A model generated the notes under the pieces. The model saw only the letters and a program-made list of their open reading frames with translations. It was not told the DNA's origin and did no database searches. Shown piece after piece: positions 26,201-34,065 of a stretch of DNA of 64,000 nucleotides; the stretch's first letter is position 1, and every line of letters starts with the position of its first letter. The stretch is taken from the NCBI RefSeq assembly GCF_030232885.1, contig NZ_JASPGD010000002.1, forward strand, positions 186,001-250,000. The letters run 5' to 3'. The position numbers and the translations under genes are program-made. Source of the DNA: Corynebacterium sp. MSK297 (lineage in GTDB: Bacteria > Actinomycetota > Actinomycetes > Mycobacteriales > Mycobacteriaceae).

Positions 26201-27226
26201 ATGCTTGCTGATCAAACGCTGTCCAACTTCTCGGACCTGATGTTCCGGACGACGTTCGTTATTTATGCGATTGCCCTGGTTGTTGCCCTGGTGTTTTACG
26301 TCAAGGTGAAAAGCGTGATCGACGCACACCGGCAACGCGAACTCGTTGGGGCCGACGGTCGCGCTGCCGACGATAACCGCGCTGTCGATGGTCGCGCTGC
26401 CGACGATAACCGCGATGCTGATGCAGGGGCCGGTGGCAAAACAGTCGACGAACTGGAAGCTGGTGCCCGCAAGTGGTCAGGTATGGCGCAGACTCTGATC
26501 TGGCTGGGAATTATTGTTCAGTCCGGTGCTGTGCTTACTCGTGGCTTGGCGACCAGCCGGTTCCCGTTCGGCAACATGTATGAGTATTCGCTCATGCTGA
26601 CTTTGCTCACCATGGTTGTGGCGGCTGTGGTTATTGGCCAGCGCCAAGAATGGCGTGTGCTGTGGCCCTGGCTGCTGCTTCCCGTCATCATCTTGATGTT
26701 CGTTGGCGGTTCACACCTATATGCAGAATCTGCCCCATTGGTTCCAGCGCTGCGTTCGTTCTGGTTGCCGATCCACGTGGGCATTGCCGTCTTAGGTGGT
26801 TCCATCGGCATGCTTTCGGGTGTCGCTTCGTTGTTGTATTTATTGCGACGTTGGCAGCCACAAGGCGAGGAGAGTAACGGCATTGTCGGCGCGATTGTGA
26901 AGCCTTTGCCGAGTGCGAAAAAGCTTGACGGGCTGGCCTATAAGTCTGCGATTGTGACCTTGCCGGTGCTTGGCCTGGGGCTCTTGCTGGGTGCGATTTG
27001 GGCAGAAGCCGCGTGGGGTAGGCCGTGGAACTGGGACCCGAAAGAAACCGTTTCTCTAATTTCCTGGATCTTATACGCGGCGTATCTGCATGCCCGTGCC
27101 ACAGCCGGGTGGCGTGCCATGCGTGCCGCGTGGATCAATATTGTTGCCCTGGCCACCACGATCTTTAACTTCTTCTTTATCAACATGGTGGTGTCGGGCT
27201 TGCATTCCTACTCCGGGCTGAACTAG
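26201..27226 (+). CDS. ccsA: CcsA-type haem transporter/lyase subunit
   Basis: About 341 residues from the ATG at 26201, chosen because AGGAAAG lies nine bases upstream. It has about eight membrane helices. The haem-handling tryptophan-rich motif is WGRPWNWDPKETVSLISW. RFPFGNMYEYSL matches the family, and the conserved HSYSG lies at the C-terminus. It acts with ResB to move and attach haem to cytochrome c. The first cytoplasmic loop has an 11-residue tandem duplication, DGRAADDNRAV / DGRAADDNRDA (about residues 50-75), which looks like a slippage expansion. Confidence 0.9.
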   Translation: MLADQTLSNFSDLMFRTTFVIYAIALVVALVFYVKVKSVIDAHRQRELVGADGRAADDNRAVDGRAADDNRDADAGAGGKTVDELEAGARKWSGMAQTLIWLGIIVQSGAVLTRGLATSRFPFGNMYEYSLMLTLLTMVVAAVVIGQRQEWRVLWPWLLLPVIILMFVGGSHLYAESAPLVPALRSFWLPIHVGIAVLGGSIGMLSGVASLLYLLRRWQPQGEESNGIVGAIVKPLPSAKKLDGLAYKSAIVTLPVLGLGLLLGAIWAEAAWGRPWNWDPKETVSLISWILYAAYLHARATAGWRAMRAAWINIVALATTIFNFFFINMVVSGLHSYSGLN

Positions 27227-27254
27227 GAACTAGGCCGCAGCCGCTAAGTTCGTT

Positions 27255-27734
27255 CTACCGATCGTCGGTTTTCTCGTCGTCGCGTGGGGCGCCTAAATCC
27301 TTCGGCTGGTTGGAGTCTGATGAGCTGTCCTGGGAGGGTGTATTGCGGGAATGCTGCGCGCCGTGTGCGTTCGGATCCGCCTGATCGCCCGCGTCGGATC
27401 GTCGGTCTGACGCGCTCTGGTCTCGGCCTTGGTACTGCTGATCCTCGGCGCGCTGTCGATGCTCGTTGCGTTGTTGCCCGTCGTGGCGCTGTTGACCCTC
27501 TTGCCGCTGTTGCTCGTCGCGGCGTTGCTGTTGTTCTTGTTCTTGACGACGACGTTCTTTAAATCGGTTCTTTTCGATATTCCACAGGAACTCTTCATCA
27601 TCGTCCGGCCCCTTGATTGATGGACGATCAGCAGAATTTGCCTGGCGGTTTTGATTCCACGATGCAGGGCCGAAGGCTTTCCACACCAAGACTGCGGCCA
27701 AGACTATTAGTGCTAACAAGATCAGCTTTCCCAT
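27255..27734 (-). CDS. Small membrane-anchored Gln/Arg/Asp-rich protein
   Basis: About 159 residues starting MGKLILLALIVLAAVLVWKAF, a single N-terminal membrane anchor. The rest is extremely rich in Gln, Arg, Glu and Asp (for example EQEQQQRRDEQQRQEGQQ) and probably disordered or coiled. The ATG at 27734 has TAAAAT seven bases upstream, so it is likely leaderless. It is convergent with ccsA and divergent from the DUF4229 gene. I recognise no family; the anchor and short length resemble small actinobacterial membrane proteins in this position. Confidence 0.65.
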   Translation of the reverse strand: MGKLILLALIVLAAVLVWKAFGPASWNQNRQANSADRPSIKGPDDDEEFLWNIEKNRFKERRRQEQEQQQRRDEQQRQEGQQRHDGQQRNEHRQRAEDQQYQGRDQSASDRRSDAGDQADPNAHGAQHSRNTPSQDSSSDSNQPKDLGAPRDDEKTDDR

Positions 27735-27741
27735 GGGGGTT

Positions 27742-27772
27742 ATTTTACGGCACGATCGGTGCGACTTAGGAT
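27742..27772. promoter_or_regulatory. Divergent leaderless-type promoters
   Basis: TAAAAT on the minus strand (27742-27747) is seven bases before the ATG at 27734. TAGGAT on the plus strand (27767-27772) is seven bases before the GTG at 27780. The two genes share a 45-base gap. Confidence 0.5.
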
Positions 27773-27779
27773 GAATCTC

Positions 27780-28241
27780 GTGACTAATCAACCAGACAGC
27801 AATGGTGGGCACACCGGTATCCCGGCTCGGTCAGACGCACAAGGTGCAGAAGGCTCGGGTCTGTCCAGCAATAGCCAGCGTGCCACCGAAAGTGCTAACC
27901 CAGCTTTGCGGGATGAATCCCAGCACAGTTTTGCACCTGCTGAAGAACCCCAACTCGACCCACAAACCCGCAAACACGCAACCCGTTCGATGCTGAAATA
28001 CGGGGCTGCCCGCTTGGGGCTGTTTTTGGGGCTGACCATCGTGATCCAGGCATTGGCGCTTCTCATCGGAGCTCAGGTTCCACCGGTGGTGTCTGCGCTT
28101 CTGGCACTGTTGGTGGCGCTGCCGCTGTCGATGCTGATCTTCAAAAAACTCCGCATCGAAACCACAGAGGCCGTCGCCAAGCTGGCGCAGCAGCGCAAAG
28201 CTCGCAAAGAATGGGTCAACCGGGAACTCGCTGGCCGTTAG
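27780..28241 (+). CDS. DUF4229-family membrane protein
   Basis: A 153-residue protein. After a polar N-terminal 65 residues comes SMLKYGAARLGLFLGLTIVIQALALLIG and a second hydrophobic helix, VVSALLALLVALPLSMLIF, followed by a basic KLRIETTEAVAKLAQQRKARKEW tail. This two-helix plan with the KYGAARL start is the DUF4229 family found beside ccsA and menA in actinobacteria. The GTG start is placed by the TAGGAT box. The function is unknown. Confidence 0.75.
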   Translation: MTNQPDSNGGHTGIPARSDAQGAEGSGLSSNSQRATESANPALRDESQHSFAPAEEPQLDPQTRKHATRSMLKYGAARLGLFLGLTIVIQALALLIGAQVPPVVSALLALLVALPLSMLIFKKLRIETTEAVAKLAQQRKARKEWVNRELAGR

Positions 28242-28343
28242 ATAGGCAGTAACCGGAAAGCGCAACCTGCAATAATTCGGCCTCAGCGTGCTACTGGCTA
28301 CTATCCGGCCCCACCGGGCCACTAACCAGCGGGTCTAGGTCTT

Positions 28344-29273
28344 TTAACTACCGAAAATCCCGGCCACTATGGCCATGACCGGCAGGGAAGCAAACGTCGT
28401 CAAGAAAACGGTATCGCGGGTAACAGCGAGGCCTTTTTGGTAGGTGGCGGCGTAGTTGTACACGTTTTGCGCCGTCGGCAAGCAGGCCAAGATCACGGCG
28501 ACGTAGAGGTGGTCGCTGCTTAGCCCCAGTGCCAGGCTGGCCAACCACGCGAATACTGGCATGAGCACGAGTTTCATGGCGGTGGCGGTGATGACGGCGG
28601 GGCGATCTGCTGGATCGTCGAGGATGTGGATTGAGGTCAGGGAAGCGCCAAAACTGATCAGAATCATCGGGATGGATGCGCCACCAATAATCGACATCGG
28701 CTCCATCGCAACCTCCGGGATTTCCCAGCCAGCCACCGCAACAATCATGCCCGCAATTCCCGCGAGCACCAGCGGCGACAAAAACCCGGAACGGATGCCA
28801 TCAACAATCTTCGCGCCACGGGTGCGCCCATGTCCGTCGTTCAGCGCAGCCAGAATAAACGGTGTGAAAAACACCATCTGCAGCATCAAGATCGAAATCA
28901 CCCAGGTGGCTTCGCCTACCACGTAGATGCTCACCGGCAGCCCAATGTTCACGGAGTTGAAATAAAACGATGAGGCCGCGCCCATTGTGGTCGTCGGCAA
29001 GTCTTTCGGAAAAAACAGCCGGGAGGCGATGATATAGCTTGCGCCCGTGAGCAGGCTGGAGACAACGACGGCGGCAAGTACCGGGGAAAAGAGCGTGCCC
29101 GGATTAGATTTCGCGAGCGAGGTAAACAGCAGGCAGGGCGTGGCGGCGTAAAAGGCGGTTTTGTTCAGGACCAGCCGTTGGGAATCGTTGCCGATGATGC
29201 CGTATTTGGATAGCGCAAAGCCCACGGCGATGATCGACAAGATGATGGTAAAAGCGGTGATCACACCTGCCAT
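28344..29273 (-). CDS. AEC-family (auxin efflux carrier-like) transporter
   Basis: A 309-residue membrane protein with about ten helices. It starts MAGVITAFTIILSIIAVGFALSKYG and has the family pattern of two five-helix halves (LPVSIYVVGEATWVISILM; LPTAQNVYNYAATYQ near the end of the second half). AEC proteins export small organic anions; the substrate cannot be told here. Two CTTGYCGACG motifs lie within it, both in the Leu-Pro-Thr frame. It is downstream of menA on the same strand, separated by about 140 bases of TTGGGCTT-type repeats. Confidence 0.8.
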   Translation of the reverse strand: MAGVITAFTIILSIIAVGFALSKYGIIGNDSQRLVLNKTAFYAATPCLLFTSLAKSNPGTLFSPVLAAVVVSSLLTGASYIIASRLFFPKDLPTTTMGAASSFYFNSVNIGLPVSIYVVGEATWVISILMLQMVFFTPFILAALNDGHGRTRGAKIVDGIRSGFLSPLVLAGIAGMIVAVAGWEIPEVAMEPMSIIGGASIPMILISFGASLTSIHILDDPADRPAVITATAMKLVLMPVFAWLASLALGLSSDHLYVAVILACLPTAQNVYNYAATYQKGLAVTRDTVFLTTFASLPVMAIVAGIFGS

Positions 29274-29412
29274 ATACGCCCTCCTATGGGCTTGTTGGGC
29301 TTCTTGGGCTTTTTAGGCTTTACGACGGACTACTGGCTCCGGTGCCGGTCAAGACCAGAACTAATCCTGACTTACGCTCAACCTACGCCAAAGCAACGTA
29401 GACCAACACAAC

Positions 29413-30303
29413 CTAGGCCAACGCCAGGGCGATAAACATGAGCCCGGACCACAACGCCATCGCGCGCCCGGTCAGCGCCAACACGGTGACCAGTTGTCCA
29501 CCGCGTGCCCCCGAATTTACTCGGTGCAGGGCCTTCAGTGTCCAGTAACCGGAAATAAACGCGATCCAGGTCGCCGGAAATGCCAGGATTCCGACCACGA
29601 ACGTCACGATATACGGGATGATCAGCAGCACGGTATATAGCTTGCGGGAGGCTGAATCGCCCAGGATGACCGCCAGGGTGCGTTTGCCTGCTGGCTTGTC
29701 GGTGGCGATATCCCGGATATTGTTGGTCAGGTTCACCGCCGAGGACATCGCGCCGACGGAAATAGCCAAACCAATACCGACTTCAGAGATGGCACCGGCT
29801 TGGGTGAACTCGGTACCCAACACGGCGATGAGGCCAAAGAAAATGAAGATCGCGACCTCGCCCAGGCCCTTATAGCCATACGGGTTCTTCCCCCCGGTAT
29901 AAAACCAGGCCCCGGCCAAGCACACCGCGCCCACCAGGATCAGCCACCAGGCAGAAAGTAGCGCCAGGATCAGTCCTGCCACACCTGCGACACCGAACGA
30001 GATGAAAGCCGCCTTCTTCACGGCTGCAGGCCGGGCGAGTTTGCTGGCGGTGAGCCGGGTGGGGCCGGTGCGTTCGTCGTCGGTGCCGCGGATGCCGTCC
30101 GAATAATCGTTCGCGTAATTGACCCCGATGACCAAAGCCCAGGAGACGATCAGGGCCAATAAGAACGGGACAAATTTGCCGGAATTTTGGTACAGCGCTG
30201 CGCCTGTTCCGGCCAAAACCGGAGCGAACGCATTCGGCCACGTATGCGGTCGTGCCGCCTGGATCCAATCACGGGTAGTGGCCGAATATGTTGTAGCGCT
30301 CAT
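29413..30303 (-). CDS. menA: 1,4-dihydroxy-2-naphthoate polyprenyltransferase
   Basis: A 296-residue UbiA-superfamily membrane enzyme that attaches the isoprenoid tail in menaquinone synthesis. The first Asp-rich motif is NDYSDGIRGTDDERTGPTRL. The second lies in NLTNNIRDIATDKPAGKRTL. The N-terminus DWIQAARPHTWPNAFAPVLAG is typical of MenA. The ATG at 30303 (MSATTYSATT) is preferred; an upstream in-frame ATG adds 12 residues without family support. Several helices follow. Confidence 0.92.
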   Translation of the reverse strand: MSATTYSATTRDWIQAARPHTWPNAFAPVLAGTGAALYQNSGKFVPFLLALIVSWALVIGVNYANDYSDGIRGTDDERTGPTRLTASKLARPAAVKKAAFISFGVAGVAGLILALLSAWWLILVGAVCLAGAWFYTGGKNPYGYKGLGEVAIFIFFGLIAVLGTEFTQAGAISEVGIGLAISVGAMSSAVNLTNNIRDIATDKPAGKRTLAVILGDSASRKLYTVLLIIPYIVTFVVGILAFPATWIAFISGYWTLKALHRVNSGARGGQLVTVLALTGRAMALWSGLMFIALALA

Positions 30304-30489
30304 GCATTCATTGTGCGCTACATTGCATGTCATTAACAAACACCAAATGACATCAGCGGGATTCAGTGCTGGGGCGGCAGCAGCGGAAACGTGATGGTCA
30401 GTAACTGGAGCCGTCGTGCTCTCCAGTTGGGGAATTGCCGCGGGTCTGGTGCGCGCAAATTCCCAAGATTTACGTGGAACAGACTAGTG

Positions 30490-30508
30490 CTAGATCGCGA
30501 CCTAGAGT
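30490..30508. promoter_or_regulatory. Palindromic operator-like site overlapping the aldo/keto reductase promoter
   Basis: CTAGATCGCGACCTAG (30490-30505) is the near-perfect palindrome shared with the sites at 17264 and 46889. It overlaps TAGAGT (30503-30508), which lies six bases before the ATG at 30515, a leaderless-type promoter. Protein binding here would block transcription. Confidence 0.6.
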
Positions 30509-30514
30509 GGAAGC

Positions 30515-31678
30515 ATGAGCGATAAACCCAACCATCACACCGACACCACAACCAGCCAGACAGAAACACAGTCTGGGCTTGGGCAGTCCGAGACCCCACA
30601 GTCTGGGCTTGGGCAGTCCGAGACCCCACAGGCTGGGCGTCTGCAGTCCGAGACCCCACAGGCTGGCCCAAAACAGTCCGGGCCCCTTGATTTATTCCCG
30701 ATTGGGCTGGGGTGTACCGGCATGACCCTGCATTCCTATTCGGACTCACCCCGCCGCCAGGAAATGATCCAGGTGTTGCGCACCGCTGCCGAGCTTGGCG
30801 TGGAATTCTTCGATACTTCTGAGATTCAGGGTCCATACACCGGCGAGGAGTTGCTTGGCGACGCCTTCGCCCGCGCCCACACGCCACCTGCGGTTCCTGC
30901 TGGTTCTTCGGTGCAGACCCCAACGATTGCCACCAAGTTCGGTTGGAATATCGACAACGGCGAACCCACCGGCGAGCTGAATTCCCGCCCGGAAACCATC
31001 CGCCGTGTCGCTCAGGAATCGGCCCGTCGTTTGGGCGTCGAGCGCCTAGATTTGTTCATGCAGCACCGCGTGGACCCTGATGTGCCCATCGAAGAGGTTG
31101 CAGGCACCGTTGGTGAGCTTGTCGACGAAGGCCTCGTCGCCCACTTTGGTTTGTGTGAGGCTTCGGCCACCACCATCGCCCGCGCCCACCGTGAATTCCC
31201 GGTTGCGGCGGTCGAAAGTGAATATTCCTTGTGGTCGCGAGGAGTAGAAGAATCCGTGTTGCCAACTTGCGCGGAGCTTGGAATCGGATTTATCGCCTAC
31301 AGCCCGCTGGCCAAGGGAATGCTTACTGCCCAACTCACCGAGCCGAATGCGGATTCCAACAGCCCGCGCCTGCACCCGGACAATTTCGCGCAAAACCAGC
31401 GCAACGCAGCCCGGGTCGCGGAAATTGCAAAGCATTACGATGCTACCGCCGCCCAGATTGCCTTGGCGTGGTTGTTGGATCGCGGTGCGCAGCATCCGGG
31501 CGGCATGTTGGTGCTGCCGGGCAGCATTAACCCGGCGCGCATCCAGGAGAACGTGGCGGCAGCCAACGTGACGCTTGCCGACGACGACCGTGCCGCGCTC
31601 GACAACCTCTTGGACACCCATCCTTTGGCGGGCGAGCGTTACGTCGACAAGCATCTGCGGTTTATCGACCGCGACTAG
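30515..31678 (+). CDS. Aldo/keto reductase
   Basis: A 387-residue NADPH-dependent oxidoreductase. The TIM-barrel begins near residue 60 (PIGLGCTGMTLHSY). Catalytic residues are visible as FFDTSEIQGPYTGEELLGDAF (Asp, and an Ile-Gln replacing the usual Tyr region), IATKFGWN (Lys) and DLFMQHRVDP (His). The helix SRPETIRRVAQESARRLGVERLDL is typical. The family Tyr appears as Q in SEIQGPYTG, with Tyr three residues later, so the active site needs checking. The N-terminal 55 residues contain four copies of a 10-residue repeat (SGLGQSETPQ). It lies between menA and menE but has no known part in menaquinone synthesis. Confidence 0.82.
   Translation: MSDKPNHHTDTTTSQTETQSGLGQSETPQSGLGQSETPQAGRLQSETPQAGPKQSGPLDLFPIGLGCTGMTLHSYSDSPRRQEMIQVLRTAAELGVEFFDTSEIQGPYTGEELLGDAFARAHTPPAVPAGSSVQTPTIATKFGWNIDNGEPTGELNSRPETIRRVAQESARRLGVERLDLFMQHRVDPDVPIEEVAGTVGELVDEGLVAHFGLCEASATTIARAHREFPVAAVESEYSLWSRGVEESVLPTCAELGIGFIAYSPLAKGMLTAQLTEPNADSNSPRLHPDNFAQNQRNAARVAEIAKHYDATAAQIALAWLLDRGAQHPGGMLVLPGSINPARIQENVAAANVTLADDDRAALDNLLDTHPLAGERYVDKHLRFIDRD
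30571..30690 (+). repeat. 30-base in-frame tandem repeat inside the aldo/keto reductase gene
   Basis: Units starting GTCTGGGCTTGGGCAGTC at 30571 and 30601 are identical. Units at 30631 and 30661 are diverged. Each encodes a 10-residue Ser/Gly/Gln/Pro repeat, so copy number can change without a frameshift. Confidence 0.9.
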
Positions 31679-31725
31679 TTGGTGACTGGCCGCTGACTAG
31701 TCGGCGGCCAGTTGGCGACCAACTA
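31676..31725. terminator. Bidirectional terminator-like hairpin between convergent genes
   Basis: TAGTTGGT (31676-31683) pairs with ACCAACTA (31718-31725), and CTGGCCGC (31686-31693) with GCGGCCAG (31704-31711). It starts in the stop codon of the aldo/keto reductase and ends 15 bases before menE's end. The stem is GC-rich, but U-tracts are short. Confidence 0.65.
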
Positions 31726-31739
31726 GAGCTCGCGACTAG

Positions 31740-32933
31740 CTAGCCCCGTGGCTGGAATAGTTCGGCCACACCAGCCCGGTGGATTTTGCCCAGCGACGTC
31801 CGCGGCAGTTCGTCGACACGCAGCAGCTCTTTCGGTAGCTGCCAGCGGGGGAGCTCGTAGAGAGCGTCGAAAATCTCGCCAACTTGTGCGGTTCCTTCGT
31901 AGGCCGCCATGATGGCCTGCCCGAAACGGCGATCATCCACCCCGACGACGCAGGCGCCGCTGACCCCGGGCACGGCCAAGAGCTCTTTTTCGATGATTTC
32001 CGGGTGCACCTTCAAACCACCGGTGGTGATTACCGCGTCGAGGCGCCCGCTGACCTCCAACCGGCCGTCGACAATGCGCCCGCCGTCGGAGGTGGCGAAC
32101 CAGCCCGGCCAGTCCGGGTGAGCGAAGGCTTCGTGGCCCGGCATATTGCGGTATCCGGAGGCGATGGTGGCGCCACCGAGCATGATGCGGCCGGATTCCA
32201 CGGCGACGGAGCTGCACGGCAAGGGGTGGCCGTCGTAGATGCAGCCCCCGGCGGTTTCGGCGCTGCCGTAGGTGGTCACGAGGCGGATGCCCAGCTTGCG
32301 AGCCGATTCCGCCAATTGTGGGTTTAGTGCTGCCCCGCCGATCAAGATGGCATCGAAGCGTCGTAAAGCAGTAATACCCTCTAGGGTTTCTATGGCTTTG
32401 TCCAGCTGCATCGGGGTTAATGCGGTGTACATGGGTTCGCGGGCAGCTGGGGTGTTCCCGTCCCGGGCGTGGTCTAAATATTCCGCAGCGGCGGCAAACG
32501 CGGGAATGTGGAAACCGTGGGAAAGATCCAGGCATACTGGATCCACCCCGGCGACTAGGCTGCGCACCAAAACCTGGATTCCGGCGATGTGATACGCGGG
32601 TAGCGCCAACAGCCAATGCCCGGGCCCGCCGAGGACCTGGTGGGTGGCATCAGCCGAAGCCACCAGATTGGAAGCAGTTAATTGCGCCCCTTTGGGCGTG
32701 CCAGTGGAACCCGAGGTCGGCACCACTAGGGCAATAGCATCGTCGATGGGCTGGCCGACGCGTTGCGAGGAATACAGCAACTCAGTACGCGCCCGGTCGC
32801 CAGCGGGTACCGGAAGATAATGTGCTTGGCCTGCGATGGCGGCTTCCAGGTCGTCGAGGATTGCTGCGGGATCATCAAGCCGGACAGGAAGCGCGGTCAG
32901 CACCCGGGCATGGGCGGGGGCAGGAGCGGGCAC
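31740..32933 (-). CDS. menE: o-Succinylbenzoate-CoA ligase
   Basis: A 397-residue acyl-adenylate-forming enzyme that activates o-succinylbenzoate with ATP and CoA. The AMP-binding P-loop is LVVPTSGSTGTPKGAQLT. TTYGSAETAGGCIYDG and ATSDGGRIVDGRLEVSGRLDAVITTGGLKVHP are the adenylate-binding and hinge motifs. The catalytic Lys lies in PRTSLGKIHR near the C-terminus. It is short, as are actinobacterial MenE proteins. The start is GTG at 32933, 61 bases after menB's stop on the same strand, so menB-menE is probably one unit. Confidence 0.9.
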   Translation of the reverse strand: MPAPAPAHARVLTALPVRLDDPAAILDDLEAAIAGQAHYLPVPAGDRARTELLYSSQRVGQPIDDAIALVVPTSGSTGTPKGAQLTASNLVASADATHQVLGGPGHWLLALPAYHIAGIQVLVRSLVAGVDPVCLDLSHGFHIPAFAAAAEYLDHARDGNTPAAREPMYTALTPMQLDKAIETLEGITALRRFDAILIGGAALNPQLAESARKLGIRLVTTYGSAETAGGCIYDGHPLPCSSVAVESGRIMLGGATIASGYRNMPGHEAFAHPDWPGWFATSDGGRIVDGRLEVSGRLDAVITTGGLKVHPEIIEKELLAVPGVSGACVVGVDDRRFGQAIMAAYEGTAQVGEIFDALYELPRWQLPKELLRVDELPRTSLGKIHRAGVAELFQPRG

Positions 32934-32994
32934 GGGGCTCGGGCTCGGTTGTTCTGCTGACTCGGCCGTGCTGGGGCCCTTATCGCTGAGGTCC

Positions 32995-34038
32995 TTAGTA
33001 GTAATAAGGAAACTCCTCCCAATTCGGGTCGCGCTTTTCCAAAAACGCTTCCTTACCTTCCACGGCCTCGTCGGTCATGTACGCCAAGCGCGTGGCCTCG
33101 CCGGCGAAGACTTGCTGGCCGGCCAGCCCGTCGTCGGCAAGATTGAAGGCGAACTTCAGCATGCGCTGTGCTGTCGGCGATTTCGAGTTGATCTCGCGGG
33201 CGGCCTGGATGGCTTCGGCCTCAAGCTCGGCGTGCTCGGCCACGATATTGACCGCGCCCATCTTCATCATGTGGGTGGCATCGTAGGACCGGCCCAAAAA
33301 GAAGATCTCGCGCGCGTTTTTCTGCCCCACCATTTGCGCCAGGTAGGCCGATCCATAACCGGCATCGAAGCTTCCGACGTCGGCGTCGGTCTGTTTAAAA
33401 CGGGCGTGTTGGCGCGAAGCGATCGTCAGGTCGCACACCACATGCAGCGAGTGCCCACCACCTGCGGCCCAACCATTGACCACCGCGATGACCACCTTCG
33501 GCATCGTGCGGATCAGCCGTTGCACCTCCAGGATGTGCAAACGCCCACCTTCGACTTTCTCGCGGGCGGTATCCACGCCGGATTCGTCGGCACTGGTGAC
33601 ATCCGAGTCGTGGCTTGTGGCGTATCGGTACCCGGAACGCCCGCGGATGCGCTGGTCGCCACCGGAGCAAAACGCCCAGCCGCCATCTTTCGGCGAGGGT
33701 CCATTACCGGTCAACAACACGGTGCCCACATCGGGTGTGCGGCGGGCGTGGTCGAGAGCGCGGTACAGCTCGTCGACGGTGTGCGGGCGGAAGGCGTTGC
33801 GCACCTCTGGCCGGTCGAAGGCGATGCGCACGATTCCGTCGCGCCGGGTGTTGCCTACGTGACGGTGGTAGGTGATATCGGTCAAGTCTTCGAAGCCTGC
33901 GACGGTGCGCCATTGGGTGGGATCGAAGGGGCTGTCGTCGGGGCTGACATCGGGGTTGACGTCGGGATTAGCCTTGCGTTCGGCCTTGGGGGCTGTATTG
34001 GGGTTGGCCTCGGTTTTGTGCTCAGGAGTGCTAGTCAT
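32995..34038 (-). CDS. menB: 1,4-dihydroxy-2-naphthoyl-CoA synthase
   Basis: A 347-residue crotonase-fold enzyme closing the naphthoate ring. Motifs include RDGIVRIAFDRPEVRNAFRPHTVDEL, FCSGGDQRIRGRSGY and VVNGWAAGGGHSLHVVCDLTIAS (oxyanion hole). DADVGSFDAGYGSAYLA carries the catalytic Asp/Tyr region. An N-terminal extension of about 35 residues (Asn/Pro/Lys-rich with NPDVNPDVSPD repeats) precedes the core. The ATG at 34038 lies seven bases downstream of TAGACT. The open frame continues far upstream antisense to menC, but that is not coding. Confidence 0.93.
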   Translation of the reverse strand: MTSTPEHKTEANPNTAPKAERKANPDVNPDVSPDDSPFDPTQWRTVAGFEDLTDITYHRHVGNTRRDGIVRIAFDRPEVRNAFRPHTVDELYRALDHARRTPDVGTVLLTGNGPSPKDGGWAFCSGGDQRIRGRSGYRYATSHDSDVTSADESGVDTAREKVEGGRLHILEVQRLIRTMPKVVIAVVNGWAAGGGHSLHVVCDLTIASRQHARFKQTDADVGSFDAGYGSAYLAQMVGQKNAREIFFLGRSYDATHMMKMGAVNIVAEHAELEAEAIQAAREINSKSPTAQRMLKFAFNLADDGLAGQQVFAGEATRLAYMTDEAVEGKEAFLEKRDPNWEEFPYYY

Positions 34039-34045
34039 GGCCTTT

Positions 34046-34059
34046 AGTCTAGCTAGGCT
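34046..34059. promoter_or_regulatory. Back-to-back leaderless-type promoters of menB and menC
   Basis: On the minus strand TAGACT (34046-34051) is seven bases before the menB ATG. On the plus strand TAGGCT (34054-34059) is six bases before the menC ATG. The two -10 boxes are two bases apart, so each -35 region falls inside the opposite promoter or gene. Simultaneous use seems sterically impossible. Confidence 0.55.
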
Positions 34060-34065
34060 TGGGGC

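Noticed and set aside
32836-34047. A 403-codon plus-strand open frame over menE and menB
   Set aside because: It is antisense to two well-supported enzymes, with Gly/Val/His-rich composition typical of a reversed frame.
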